DNA of 64,000 nucleotides, taken from positions 868,001 to 932,000 of the forward strand of contig NW_027102659.1 of assembly GCF_036373705.1 (NCBI RefSeq), written 5' to 3'. Shown one piece after another: positions 20,188-30,474 of the stretch. The position numbers were made by a program, and so were the translations under genes. The notes beneath the pieces were generated by a model, which made no database searches, was not told the DNA's origin, and saw nothing but the letters and a program-made list of their open reading frames with translations. Within the stretch, counting starts at the first letter, position 1; every line of letters begins with the position of its first letter. Origin of the DNA: Amia ocellicauda. Its lineage: Eukaryota > Chordata > Actinopteri > Amiiformes > Amiidae.

Positions 20188-20760
20188 TTAACACGCATGA
20201 CATCTTTTAAAATCCTCACAAGAACACCCCATCTGTATACACGGCTGGCTAGGGTCGTAAGTCATTGTGTTATAAGGGGGGGTCCACAGTGTCCTGACAA
20301 ACTCTGCCACTTTTTTATAATTTTGGCCTAAATCCTCACTGTACAAGGCCATAATATCGGGGTATGACCTTCCTTTAGATCTATGAAATAAGAAAAACAC
20401 ACAGTGTTGACCACAAGTGAAGGTCTGAAGACTTTGTACTTGACGACCGCTGTAAATGGTTTCTTGACAGTTGTTGAGCAGAAAGTTATTGATCTTCCGA
20501 GGGAAAGGTCTGAAATCCGGGGGGTTTGCATAGGAATCAAAAAATTCACCACGGTGGTCCTCCCTTAGATAAATAGCCAGCCAATGTTCTCCGGGCATAT
20601 TTTTAGGGTGTGTGTTGATTATGTACATTGCAGGTAAATTCTTGATCTTAAATTTAGGCAGCTGATCGCAGGTGTAGACTCCTTGAAACAGTTTCCGTGA
20701 GCTGGCCAGGGCATTCATGATGTGGTTGAGCTCTCTGGTGTTCATTTTAATAATAATCAT
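20188..20760 (-). CDS. Element B: adenain-like cysteine protease (190 aa)
   Basis: The fold family is the adenovirus maturation protease. In order: His59 in GEHWLAIYL, Asp75 in EFFDSY, Gln109 and Cys116 in VQSLQTFTCGQHC, with the Gln-to-Cys spacing of seven seen in adenain. The C-terminus is Cys-rich (GCSCEDFKRCHAC). In viruses of this group the enzyme cleaves capsid and core precursors. The first ATG (20760) overlaps the capsid gene by 14 nt; an in-frame ATG five codons later (MNTREL) is an alternative start. This is the only copy with a complete C-terminus. Confidence 0.9.
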   Translation of the reverse strand: MIIIKMNTRELNHIMNALASSRKLFQGVYTCDQLPKFKIKNLPAMYIINTHPKNMPGEHWLAIYLREDHRGEFFDSYANPPDFRPFPRKINNFLLNNCQETIYSGRQVQSLQTFTCGQHCVFFLFHRSKGRSYPDIMALYSEDLGQNYKKVAEFVRTLWTPPYNTMTYDPSQPCIQMGCSCEDFKRCHAC

Positions 20761-22056
20761 ACATAACGTTTCTCCTCTGATTCACCTCAATAATGTTGTC
20801 AAACACTGCATACACGACCATATTTACAGTGCGTGGTAGAGGCTGCTTGAAACGCATCTCCAAACGCATATTGCCCGTCTTCATCAGTGAAAAATGTTGT
20901 CCACACTCTTCGTCAGGGGTCAGGTTGAAACCGTACAGGGTGTAACCGCTGCAGTATTCCCGGCGATCGATCAGCCGGGAGTTTGATCCTTGAGATGGCG
21001 ACCCGTAGCCAGTACTACACTGTCATATTCACGAACCACATTGCCGTTTTCAAAGTCAGGTTGAAAAGGTCTGGATGGAACCTGCACACCATCGACGTAC
21101 AACGCTATAAATTCCGCGTTATAATGTTTAAAGTTAAAGGGGTTCTTGTTGTAAACCCCGGTAAATGCATCATTATCCACGAGACCTATAATAACCTGTT
21201 TTGGGAGCTGTCCTAGAAACAGATTTTCCTGGTTCATCACCCGTGTCCCTGCGGGGATACTGTGGACTTTCATATAGACTCTTTCGATCGGGTACTTGGC
21301 GTTTGCCGTCATTAACGCCTGCGCGTGTCCTAGTTTAACCGCCGGGGAGACGGACACTTTTTTCACAAACAGCGAGGCCGATAATATGGTCAGTTTATAT
21401 TTTTCAGTATCAGGGGTCATCAGACAAAAAGCACTTTTACTACGGATCATTTTAATTTTAATGTCTACCCCGTTGAGCATGAGTTTTTCTTGGAAAAATA
21501 TGTCTGCATGGATATGCCCCATTAGCTCAAAGGTCCTCCCTTCTGTTGAAAAGGCCGTTCTTTTTTGCAAACCCTTATTGAGTCCCTCTGGATCCTTGTC
21601 GTCCATAGCTTCCGGGATGTCTTTGAAGAAAAGGCCGGGGTTGAACTGTTTGCTTAGGGTCTCCTCACTATAATTAAGTATACACTCCATCATGGCTCTA
21701 TAGGGGTAAGTATTGCTGCTTTGACTAATGAGCCGATTTCCCAGGGTCACATCCACCTGTGAAAACATGGTGGCCACCGGGTAATTGATGACCCCAGCGT
21801 TGGTCGTCTTCTCGATTGCATCGCCATCCTCATCAGTCACTTTACAGTTCATTAAAATAAATGTGTTATTCAAATCAATATAATCCTCGCCATTGCCAGC
21901 TATAAAAAACTCCAGAGGGGCCGTGTCTGAAATTGCAGAAAGAGGGGGAATCTCTACATATATGATCTTATCTATACTCGTTTGAGTGTATGGAACTGTA
22001 AACAGATCCAGTTCTGATTTGACGCATTCTTCCGATAGACTGTGGACAAAAGACAT
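20747..22056 (-). pseudogene. Element B: major capsid protein with one frameshift
   Basis: A 361-codon frame starts at 22056 (MSFVHSLSEECVKSELDLF) and shows the conserved beginning of Polinton/adintovirus hexon-like proteins (VPYTQTSID, PPLSAISD, PLEFFIAGNGEDY). A 2-bp insertion near 20975 shifts the frame, and the last about 75 codons continue in another frame to 20747. The expected product would be about 435 aa, the usual size for a double-jelly-roll capsid protein. It has the fewest lesions of the five capsid copies in the window. Confidence 0.88.
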
Positions 22057-22058
22057 GT

Positions 22059-22547
22059 TTAAAAGATGTATCCTGAGGCTCTATTTTTCTTTCTTTGAGA
22101 CTTTCTTTTTGCAGGTTTTTTCTTGTGCTGCTTCCTTCTCCGAGTGTTTCCACGATATGTTGGAGAATGAGAGATTCTTCGTTTTTTGTTAGCCACGGAT
22201 CTTTGTCGCCCCCTGGTGGACACATGCTGTTTCTTCTTTTACCCCCCTCCTCGCCATTACCATGAGACCCGAACCCTCCTGATGCTCATGGCTAGCTGCC
22301 CGGTTCATAACATTGGTGAACACGTCACTAACAATATTTTTAGCCGCTGATTTCAAGTGGGGTCTGGCTATAGCAAAGCCTCTCTTAAGCAGGGGTATGG
22401 CCATTCTAAAGAGACCACGAAAGAGTCCTCCTAGACCGGCGCCATACATTGTGGGGGCTCCTACAATACCGGGCAAGCCGTTCCATCTTGCATCTTGTAA
22501 TAATCCACATAGGCGCTAGGATCTACATAACCCCTCGAGGTAGCCAT
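22059..22547 (-). pseudogene. Element B: pVI/pX-like basic minor virion protein, frameshifted
   Basis: The gene shows the N-terminal one-base deletion shared with A (near 22485). It also has a missing C in the C run near 22245 and a 2-base insertion near 22212. The centre, with GAGLGGLFRGLFRM and the hydrophobic/basic stretch, is still legible. Confidence 0.75.
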
Positions 22548-22548
22548 T

Positions 22549-23281
22549 TTAATAATGTACAAACTGTTTCAGGGGTCGAAAATGTAGTTTGACATTAACT
22601 TTAACGAAGCGGAAGGGTACGTTGATATTCTGATCCGATTTTACTTCGATCGTGATGTTGTCAAAGTGGGTCTTTGAGACTGGTACGTAGTGTGGTTTGT
22701 CATAAGTAATTGTGACCATGTCATTGCTTTTACCTTTATTAAGTACATTTCTCAAAAGGGGGACATAACTATCCCCGACCCTCTGGTGGGTTATGATATC
22801 CGTATACACATAAAGAGTGTAAAAGCCGCCCCACCACTTCTGAGAACCTGCTCTCTGTGTCAGAATAGAACCCAAATATACGCCCCAGTTGGCCGCTGGT
22901 TTGAATGCTAATACCTGGTTTTGACACCTTGTACACTCTGTTTTTAATAGGGTTGTAATATAGCTTGATGTTGGGGGTGCCTTCTGAGAACTGTTTATGC
23001 ATCTCATCTAATATTTTATCCACATTGTCATAATAACCTCCTTGTATCGTGAATGTCCATTGACTCTTTTTAACATCATCAAAAATGGCGAAGGTGGCAT
23101 CCTTATCTTGTAAAACAGCCCAAGTGTAAGGATACTGTATTTCCGCCAACCCCACTTCCCACGACCCCCTTAGATCTATAGATTTTCCAAATTGTACCGT
23201 GTAACTGGATATTTCATTTTTAGGATATATATCGAGAGAGGCATTACTGGGTAGAGTCACGTAGAAGCCTCCTGATTCCAT
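22549..23281 (-). pseudogene. Element B: penton-like minor capsid protein, frame broken
   Basis: The frame from MESGGFYVTLPSN is open to about 22850 and then shifts; the C-terminal part (GGFYTLYVYTDI to LHFRPLKQFVHY) is read in another frame to 22549. The position and nature of the break are the same as in A, C, D and E. The end overlaps the start region of the pVI-like gene closely (stop at 22549, ATG at 22547). Confidence 0.82.
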
Positions 23282-23327
23282 CTTGAGAATCGAAAGTAAT
23301 GCCCCCAACACACCCGCGGGCATGTTG

Positions 23328-24419
23328 TTATAAGGATTGAATATCGCAAACCTGTTGTTCCGGGACCCAACTATTGAACTTTTCAGGCCATCCAAGCCAT
23401 TTCATCAACACATATTTTTTCCGGTTCTGGGTTTTTTCAGCTAATATCTTTTCAACTCTGTATACACTGTCTTTACCCACAATAATTTTTTGTAACTCGG
23501 CTTCGTAAAACGTTCCTTCTATATCCTCCCTGTCATAGTCTTTTAACCGGTACACGGGGGGGTCTCTAGCCAACTGTTCGGTAACTGTAAAATATTCGTC
23601 AGAAAATGTTTCTTCATAACCTTTGGCAAAAGTACTCCTTAGCTTTGAAACGCGAACCACATCACCGATGTTGAACTAATAAGTAGTTTTTCCCTTCTTA
23701 ATAAATGGTCGGTATAATTTTTTATAGACCTTAAAAGAATTACTTTGATCAACATCTAAAGGCTTCATTTTAATACTGGTGTGATACCCTTGGTTGTAAG
23801 CATCGATAAAATCTTGAACTTTATCAAAATACTTGAACGTGTTGACCGCTGTAAAATATCTCCACATTTTGGTCTTTATGGTGCGGTTAAACCTCTCCAC
23901 TACCGATGCCCTAAGCTCATTACCGGTGGTGAAATGATGTATTTTGTGTCTCTTCAGTAGATTCTGAAATTCTCTGTTGAGAAACTCTTTTCCTTTATCA
24001 GTCTGCAGTTTTTTAGGACATCGACCCTGGGACAATATATCCTCAAAGGCCCTTGTCACCGCCCGACCTGTTTTATTATGTAGAATGCGAGCCCAGGCAT
24101 ATTTTGATAACACATCGATACACATCAACATCAATTTGTGACCATTGTTATGTTTTGATAAATTTGACATATCGACTAGATCCATTTGCCATTGTGAATC
24201 TATGTCAGTTGCATATACGCGGTTTCTTTTAAAGTTAATCCTGAGAGGTTTATGTAAGGTATAGGCGTCTTGTTCTCGTAACCATTCTGAAACAACCACA
24301 TCATTAACCTTCACTCCGGCCTCAGCGAGTCCTCTTTGAAAACCCTTCTTACCCGCCAAACCCCCAATCTTGGCTGGGTTGTAGTATAGTTCCTGCATTT
24401 GGGGAGCTTGCCGAGTCAT
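23328..24419 (-). pseudogene. Element B: chromodomain integrase with one stop
   Basis: The catalytic core (WQMDLVDM, LQTDKGKEF, SVVERFNR) is intact. A Lys codon near 23676 has become a stop, which removes the C-terminal DNA-binding tail and the chromodomain. The rest of the frame to 23328 remains open and ends in the same CDIQSL as in D. Confidence 0.9.
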
Positions 24420-24591
24420 TCTGTCAAATAACCACACAGACCCACACTATGCGCAAAGTTTTTATACAAGGTTTTTTATTCAACTTCAGGAGAGCAGATA
24501 CCACTTTTTAGACATTTGAGAAAAGTATAACATACACAACAATTTTTTCTACGGTCCAGACAAAAATAAATCAGATGATTGGTTACTTGAT
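24420..24591. terminator. Element B: gap upstream of integrase with minus-strand poly(A) signal
   Basis: TTTATT at 24475-24480 is AATAAA on the minus strand and lies downstream of the three right-end genes. No gene is seen. Confidence 0.45.
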
Positions 24592-24984
24592 CTATATCAA
24601 CAAATATACCTGTTTCTTTATCTTGTAGGCACACACCTCAGTTACATATGTAAATAAAACAACAATATGACCTATTTTAAAAGTAAACAGAGGTGTATTA
24701 AACATGCTCAGTAAAAGGTCATACAGATGTTGATGAAATGGCCTAATATCATTCTTGGCCCCCTTGAGCCCTTCATCCCAGTGTTCGTACCCCCCGGTCT
24801 TTGTTACAGCAGCCATTCACTTTTCCAGGTTTGAAAGTTGATCCTCATCGATGGTTAAATCTGTAGAGAAAAGGCTCGCGTTGGCTACTTTTCTGTCAAG
24901 CACATGGTGTAATAGCGCTCTCAGGTTAGCTGCTGAGTGTTGATGACAGAACCAGTTGCAGAAGCAGTCCAGAACATTCCCCAT
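24592..24984 (-). pseudogene. Element B: MGNVL-type small protein with internal TGA
   Basis: The frame starts at 24984 (MGNVLDCFCNW). A Leu codon (TTA in A and D) is TGA at about 24817-24819, splitting the gene after about 55 codons; an in-frame ATG directly follows the stop. The C-terminus is the long form, ending KKQVYLLI. C and E carry the same TGA. Confidence 0.7.
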
Positions 24985-24996
24985 GTTCAAAGTCCC

Positions 24997-25845
24997 TTAG
25001 TTCAGGTCAGAGTCTGAATCAGTGGCGTAGATGTCGAATTCTTCGTCGCTGCCCCCAGCTTTAACTTCTTTACGGAAGAAATAAGCTTTTAGCTTGCCAG
25101 CGGTTTTTCTACTCGGCTCATCCAGGTCATTGAGCAGCTGCCCAAGTTTCTCTATTATAAACGGCTCCTTTTTCAGCTCCAGCAAAATCTCATCTATGAT
25201 TTTCTGGACTTGTCCCACAGTGACATGTATGTGGGAGTAAGAGAGCGCCTTGATTAGTGCCGGTTTCAGCCACGGTTTGTTCAGTCTTCTGTAAAACACG
25301 TTGAAATAGAACAGGAAATAGTAACGGTCTGGTTCAAACAAACAACTGTGTCTCAACTGACTGGGGTGATTCACTTCACACCCCCGACAGACTTCATTCA
25401 GAGCTCGGTCGATGAGAGCACTCAGAATATACACCAGGGTGCTTTTAACCACTCTGCTTACTTGGTCACATACCCCGGGCAAAAATCCTGCGTCTTCATC
25501 ACGCCCCCGGGACAGTCCGATGCTCATTGGGTCGCCTGGTGGTTTGTGGGGTGTTTCTCCATCCATTGGACTGACCCCCTCCTGAGACGCACAGACGGTA
25601 GACAGTTCGGCAAAATCAAGGCCCTCCATGAGCTCCAGAGGCTGGGGATCCCCGAGACTCATTTGGACATCCATCGCACCGCATGTTGTTTCGTCCTGAG
25701 GGACCGGGGTCTGAGGTCTTGGAGAGTAACCACAGTCAAAGGGTTCCAGAGTGTATACAAAATCTGGGGAAAAGAACCAGGGGTGATCCCGGGTTTGAAG
25801 AGGCCTGTAGAGCCTGTCGACGTCCGCAGCTTTCGGGTAAGACAT
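24997..25845 (-). CDS. Element B: 282-aa protein with Cys/His cluster
   Basis: The frame is open from the ATG at 25845 to 24997 and keeps Cys153, Cys156, His160, His166 and Cys168. Compared with A it has several substitutions in the disordered acidic N-terminal half (for example DGETPHK for DVETPHK) and few in the C-terminal half. This suggests the folded part is the cluster and the helices after it. A CRE-like TACGTCA (25902-25908) and a TATA-like ATAAAAG (complement of 25882-25888) lie in promoter position. Confidence 0.65.
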   Translation of the reverse strand: MSYPKAADVDRLYRPLQTRDHPWFFSPDFVYTLEPFDCGYSPRPQTPVPQDETTCGAMDVQMSLGDPQPLELMEGLDFAELSTVCASQEGVSPMDGETPHKPPGDPMSIGLSRGRDEDAGFLPGVCDQVSRVVKSTLVYILSALIDRALNEVCRGCEVNHPSQLRHSCLFEPDRYYFLFYFNVFYRRLNKPWLKPALIKALSYSHIHVTVGQVQKIIDEILLELKKEPFIIEKLGQLLNDLDEPSRKTAGKLKAYFFRKEVKAGGSDEEFDIYATDSDSDLN

Positions 25846-25948
25846 TCTCTTTAATTTTAAACCATGAATGAATTGTTGCACCTTTTATCCTATCTCTTCA
25901 CTACGTCACGACACACCGCCCTCTTAGAAGAGAGTAGCCCCTGAGCCG

Positions 25949-26353
25949 TCAGACCCCCCTCCAAAACCCCACACGTCGTCTGTCGTAGTTCTGCAAGCTT
26001 TCCCATTCACACCTTTCAAAACCCTGAGTCGGAGACTCCATTTCGCATTCTCTTGGACCCTCTTGCAAGCCTTCTAGAGTCTTATCCACAAGCCCCAGAT
26101 CTCTCCAGGCCATCACCTTCAACCAGTCCTCATAAGAGTATTCAATTACCGTCTCAAAAGGTTCCAACGTACCCTCCTTCTCTCCCAAAGCAAAAAGCTC
26201 CACTCCAACATAGCTGGGATCCCTTTTAAAGCGGTAACCACGTCGAGCCCCCCAGAACAACACCCAGGAGCGTTCAATCTTCAAATTGGTGAGTACAGGA
26301 ACCCTTGCCCGGGATTGTTTCTTGCGGGGTTTCATGTTGATGTCGCTGGACAT
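25949..26353 (-). pseudogene. Element B: 236-aa right-end gene with 281-bp deletion
   Basis: The first about 123 codons match the intact gene of C and D. A 281-bp deletion (present as 35331-35611 in C) then joins the centre to the last codons out of frame, giving a short RRRVGFWRGV end. E has the identical deletion. Confidence 0.85.
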
Positions 26354-26419
26354 GTTGAAGAAGCGGGATGTTTCTGATGCTGAGAATTAAAGAGGTATTG
26401 CCTAAAAGCAGCGCGGGTT

Positions 26420-26427
26420 CTTAAATA
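26420..26427 (-). promoter_or_regulatory. TATA box of the right-end gene in B
   Basis: TATTTAAG on the minus strand lies about 67 bp upstream of the ATG at 26353 and about 100 bp from the nearest CRE-like site in the right terminal repeat. It is conserved at 36048-36055, 45019-45026 and 54807-54814. Confidence 0.55.
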
Positions 26428-26471
26428 GAGAGGAGAGTTTCGGGGCGTTGCCTTCAGAGGGGTGGGGGTAT

Positions 26472-26656
26472 TTATGGGTGGCCTTGATGTTCAGGGTTTT
26501 ATGGGTGTACACTTTCTGACGGATATGACGTAGGAATAATTAAGGAAATAACTCTACCTAAAATCACGCCCCCCAATTATGACGTAGGAATATTAATAAG
26601 CTTAGGGCATACGTCATAACAAAATAGGCCGCGCCCAAAAAACCCTACTATCTACT
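26472..26656 (-). repeat. Right terminal inverted repeat of B
   Basis: The 185 bp end in CTATCTACT and mirror the left repeat. CRE-like sites lie at 26526-26532, 26580-26586 and 26610-26616. Confidence 0.93.
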
Positions 26657-26662
26657 CTTATG
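26657..26662. repeat. Target-site duplication of element B, right copy
   Basis: CTTATG, identical to 10480-10485. The sequence that follows (TAGTTGAAGGCGCA) also follows CTTATG in the unoccupied host units. Confidence 0.93.
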
Positions 26663-26972
26663 TAGTTGAAGGCGCAGTATAGCTCTGATAGTCTGGTGGT
26701 GACGGAAGACCACCAGCCGTTTGAACAAGCCATTCAGCATCACCTTGTTGGGCTAAGTGCAGGCACTGTCAGAGCGCAGGGCGTCCTGCCTTTGAAAGAG
26801 TTTCCGAAGTGTCCTGATGTGCCCTTTAGCAATGCCAAACAGGTCTGTGAAAATGGCATCCTTTCGCGGCACTTCAGACGCCATCTCACAGTCTAGCCGA
26901 CCTGAAATGCCTGAGCCCGTTTTACCAGCAGGCTTCAACGGTAACCGTTTGAAGCAAGACGTGGCGGTGTCA

Positions 26973-27045
26973 GTTTCCGTAGTGTAGCGGTTATCACGTT
27001 CGCCTAACACGCGAAAGGTCCCCGGTTCGAAACCGGGCGGAAACA
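26973..27045 (+). tRNA. tRNA-Val-AAC: tRNA-Val (AAC)
   Basis: This 73-nt gene is nearly identical to the vertebrate consensus: complete acceptor stem, intact T loop TTCGAAA, one change in the D loop (TAGCGG). Probably functional. Confidence 0.93.
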
Positions 27046-27611
27046 GCCTGCTGTGGGCCGGCCCTTTTCGTCCTGTTTGCCCTCGTGGTTCCCCGGAGGC
27101 GGTGGGTAGCTTTTCTTCATTGGAGTGCCCGAAATCGGTGCTCTCAGAGCGTCCGTCCGTCGACAGGTTGAAATTGTAAACGCCGGTGTAGCCACTTTTA
27201 ATTAAAATCTGATGATGATGATGATGATGATGTTGTTGTTGTTGTTCTTGTTGTCATCGTGGTCGCCGTCATTATTATTGTTAAAGTAAAGCAGTAGTTA
27301 GATTTGTTGCTACCGTAAGGTGTAGAAGGCACAATAGCTCTGTGATTGTCTGATGGTGGCACAAGACGAGCAGCAGCTGTTTGAACAAGCCATTGAGCAT
27401 CACCTTGTTGGGGTAAGTGTAAGTCTTGTCATAGCTCAGGGCATTCTTCCTTTAAAAGAGTTTCCAAAGTGTCCTGATGTGCCCTTGAGCAATGCAATAT
27501 AGGTCAGTGAAAATAGAAACCTTTATCTCACAGGCAGGCCCACGGGAAACGCCTGTGCGCGTTTTACCAGCCTGCTTCGATGGGAGCCAATCGAAACCCC
27601 AGGACAGGTTG

Positions 27612-27684
27612 GTTTCTGTAGTGTAGTGGCTATCATGTTCGCCTCACACGCGAGAAGTCCCTGGTTCGAAACTGGGCGGAAACA
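27612..27684 (+). tRNA. tRNA-Val-CAC: tRNA-Val (CAC)
   Basis: The cloverleaf is complete. Changes GTTTCTG in the acceptor and CTGGT/ACTGG in the T stem keep pairing; AGAAGT in the variable region differs from consensus. Confidence 0.85.
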
Positions 27685-28573
27685 ACCCGCGGTGCACGCG
27701 TGCCAGTGCCGTGTTACCCGTCCTCATCTCTCTGCCCCATGGCCGGCCGTCGTTTTCTCTTCCTCGGAGTGGCAAGAAATCCTGACCTTGAGAACAAATG
27801 ATCGCAGAAGGGTAGCTTTGCGAGGCGCTGGAACTGACACTTTTAAAATCGATACATGTCGTTGCTGTTGCAATACGACCGTAGCAGGATCGGTGACATT
27901 GCTGTTACTCTTATGTAGTTGAAGGCGCAAAATAGCTCTGATAGTCTGGTGGTGACGGAAGACCACCAGCCGTTTGAACAAGCCATTCAGCATCACCTTG
28001 TTGGGCTAAGTGCAGGCACTGTCTGATCGCAGGGCGTCCTGCCTTTGAAAGAGTTTCCGAAGTATCCCGAAATCGGTGCACTCAGAGCGTCCGTCCGTCG
28101 ACAGGTTGAAATTGTAAACGCTGGTGTAGCCACTTTTAATTAAAATCTGATGATGATGATGATGATGTTGTTGTTGTTCTTGTTGATGTTGTTGTTGTTG
28201 TTGTTGTTCTTGTTGTCGTCGTAGTCGCCGTCATTATTAATGTTAAAGTAAAGCAGTAGTTAGATTTGTTGCTACCGTAAGGTGCAGAAGGCACAATAGC
28301 TCTGTGATTGTCTGATGGTGGCACAAGACGAGCAGCAGCTGTTTGAACAAGCCATTGAGCATCACCTTGTTGGGGTAAGTGTAAGTCTTGTCATTGCTCA
28401 GGGCGTTCTTCCTTTGAAAGAGTTTCCAAAGTGTCCTGATGTGCCCTTGAGCAATGCAAAATAGGTCAGTGAAAATAGAAACCTTTATCTCACAGGCTGG
28501 CCCACGGGAAACGCCTGTGTGCGTTTTACCAGCCGGCTTCGATAGGAGTTATTCGAAACACCAGGACGGGTTG

Positions 28574-28646
28574 GTTTCCGTAGTGTAGTGGCTATCACGT
28601 TCGCCTAACGCACGAAAGGTCCCCGGTTTGAAACCGGGCGGAAAGA
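28574..28646 (+). tRNA. tRNA-Val-AAC: tRNA-Val (AAC), degenerate
   Basis: It has a G1-G72 mismatch, an anticodon-stem mismatch (TTCGC/ACGAA) and TTTGA in the T loop, as in the copy at 9567. Probably a pseudogene. Confidence 0.75.
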
Positions 28647-29110
28647 GCCTGCTGTGGGCCGGCCCTTTTCGTCCTGCTTGCCCTCGTGGTTCCCCAGAGG
28701 CGGTAGGTGGCTTTTCTTCATTGGAGTTCCCGAAATTGTTGGACTCAGAGCGTCCGTCCGTCGACAGGTTGAAATTGTAAACGCTGGTGTAGCCACTTTT
28801 AATTAAAATCTGATGATGATGTTATTGTTCTTGTTGTTGTTGTTGTTGTTCTTGTTTTTCTTTTTGTCGTCGTGGTCGCCGTCATTATTATTGTTAAAGT
28901 AAAGCTACCGTAAGGTGTAGAAGGCACAATAGCTCTGTGATTGTCTGATGGTGGCACAAGACGAGCAGCAGCTGTTTGAACAAGCCATTGAGCATCACCT
29001 TGTTGGGGTAAGTGTAAGTCTTGTCATAGCTCAGGGCGTTCTTCCTTTGAAAGAGTTTCCAAAGTGTCCTGATGTGTCCTTGAGCAATGCAAAATAGGTC
29101 AGTGAAAATA

Positions 29111-30278
29111 CACTCACCTAAAGGATTATTAGGAACACCATACTAATACTATGTTTGACACCCTTTCGCCTTCAGAACTGACTTAATTCTACGTGGCATT
29201 GATTCAACAAGGTGCTGAAAGCATTCTTTAGAAATGTTGGCCCAAATTGATAGGATAGCATCTTGCAGTTGATGGAGATTTGTGGGATGCACATCCAGGG
29301 CACGAAGCTCCCGTTCCACCACATCCCAAAGATGCTCTATTGGGTTGAGATCTGGTGACTGTGGGGGCCAGTTTAGTACAGTGAACTCATTGTCATGTTC
29401 AAGAAACCAATTTGAAATGATTCAACCTTTGTGACATGGTGCATTATCCTGCTGGAAGTAGCCATCAGAGGATGGGTACATGGTGGTCATAAAGGGATGG
29501 ACATGGTCAGAAACAATGCTCAGGTAGGCCGTGGCATTTAAACGATGCCCAATTGGCACTAAGGAGCCTAAAGTGTGCCAAGAAAACATCCCCCACACCA
29601 TTACACCACCACCACCAGCCTGCACAGTGGTAACAAGGCATGATGGATCCATGTTCTCATTCTGTTTACGTCAAATTCTGTCTCAACAGAAATCGAGACT
29701 CATCAGACCAGGCAACAACTGTCCAATTTTGGTGAGTTTGTGCAAATTGTAGCCTCTTTTTCCTATTTGTAGTGGAGATGAGTGGTACCCGGTGGGGTCT
29801 TCTGCTGTTGTAGCCCATCCGCCTCAAGGTTGTACGTGTTGTGGCTTCACAAATGCTTTGCTGCATACCTCGGTTGTAACGAGTGGTTATTTCAGTCAAA
29901 GTTGCTCTTCTATCAGCTTGAATCAGTCGGCCCATTCTCCTCTGACCTCTAGCATCAACAAGGCATTTTCGCCCACAGGACTGCCGCATACTGGATGTTT
30001 TTCCCTTTTCACACCATTCTTTGTAAACCCTAGAAATGGTTGTGCGTGAAAATCCCAGTAACTGAGCAGATTGTGAAATACTCAGACCAGCCCGTCTGGC
30101 ACCAACAACCATGCCACGCTCAAAATTGCTTAAATCACCTTTCTTTCCCATTCAGACTTTCAGTTTGGAGTTCAGGAGATTGTCTTGACCAGGACCACAC
30201 CCCTAAATGCATTGAAGCAACTGCCATATGATTGGTTGGTTATTGAACAGGTGTTCCTAATAATCCTTTAGGTGAGTG
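29111..30278 (-). mobile_element. Tc1/mariner-type transposon, copy 1 (dead)
   Basis: The 29-bp terminal inverted repeats begin CACTCACCTAAAGGATTATT and are flanked by a TA duplication; the interrupted host sequence is GTGAAAATAGAAACC. The transposase on the minus strand starts at 30151 (MGKKGDLSNFERGMVV), with a helix-turn-helix N-terminus and first catalytic Asp in WSDES. A 17-nt deletion near 29680 shifts the frame. The second Asp (FQQDNAPCH) is in the fragment 29652-29422, which ends in a stop. The third-acid region (SPDLNPIEH-like) follows untranslated. The element cannot encode a full enzyme. Confidence 0.92.
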
Positions 30279-30376
30279 TAGAAACCTTTATCTCACAGGC
30301 TGGCCCACGGGAAACGCCTGTGCGCGTTTTACCAGCCGGCTTCGATGGGAGCCATTCGAAACACCAGGACAGGTCG

Positions 30377-30449
30377 GTTTCCGTAGTGTAGTGGCTATCA
30401 CGTTCGCCTCACACGCGAAAGGTCCCTGGTTCGAAACCGGGCGGAAACA
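30377..30449 (+). tRNA. tRNA-Val-CAC: tRNA-Val (CAC)
   Basis: The 73-nt cloverleaf is complete, with CCTGG/CCGGG in the T stem (one U-G pair). It lies 26 bp before the Polinton breakpoint at about 30475. Confidence 0.9.
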
Positions 30450-30474
30450 ACCCGCGGTGCATGCGTGCTAGTGC

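Larger units (their letters stand above)
10486..26656 (+). mobile_element. Element B: structurally complete Polinton/Maverick (adintovirus-like)
   Basis: The 16,171-bp element has 185-bp inverted terminal repeats, a 6-bp target duplication and the full gene set: spliced left-end gene, PolB, ATPase, two small proteins, protease, capsid, pVI-like, penton, integrase and three right-end genes. Plus-strand genes occupy the left half and minus-strand genes the right half, converging near 20100. PolB, capsid, pVI-like, penton, integrase, MGNVL and the 236-aa genes are disrupted, so this copy cannot move on its own. Confidence 0.95.
26663..29108. repeat. tRNA-Val array units after B
   Basis: Three units with tRNA-Val genes AAC, CAC and AAC lie here, with (GAT)n/(TTG)n tracts at about 27208-27250, 28147-28215 and 28810-28855. 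An unoccupied CTTATG target site is at 27910-27915. Each unit also has a short perfect hairpin with arms CTGGTGGT/ACCACCAG or a related diverged copy. No protein-coding gene is supported. Confidence 0.85.

Noticed and set aside
21296-21673. A 125-aa plus-strand frame across the capsid gene, open in several copies
   Set aside because: It is antisense to the capsid coding sequence, starts at non-ATG codons in the track and has no independent signal; openness follows from codon use on the other strand.
24997-25881. Longer starts (GTG or TTG) for the 282-aa, integrase, pVI-like and MGNVL genes
   Set aside because: These are not eukaryotic start codons; an ATG shortly downstream fits each family or the neighbouring gene boundary better.
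25949-26353. The 281-bp absence in B and E as intron loss
   Set aside because: The segment starts with GT on the coding strand, but its end is AAA, not AG, and its removal shifts the frame.
27004-27195. Short minus-strand reading frames of about 63 aa in the host repeat
   Set aside because: They overlap tRNA-Val genes and the (GAT)n tract and are antisense artefacts.
28136-28324. Thr/Ser-rich 62-aa frame
   Set aside because: It is the translation of the (TGA)n/(TTG)n microsatellite.
26663-29108. Regularly spaced repeats as a CRISPR array
   Set aside because: Units are about 640 bp, contain tRNA genes, and the context is eukaryotic.
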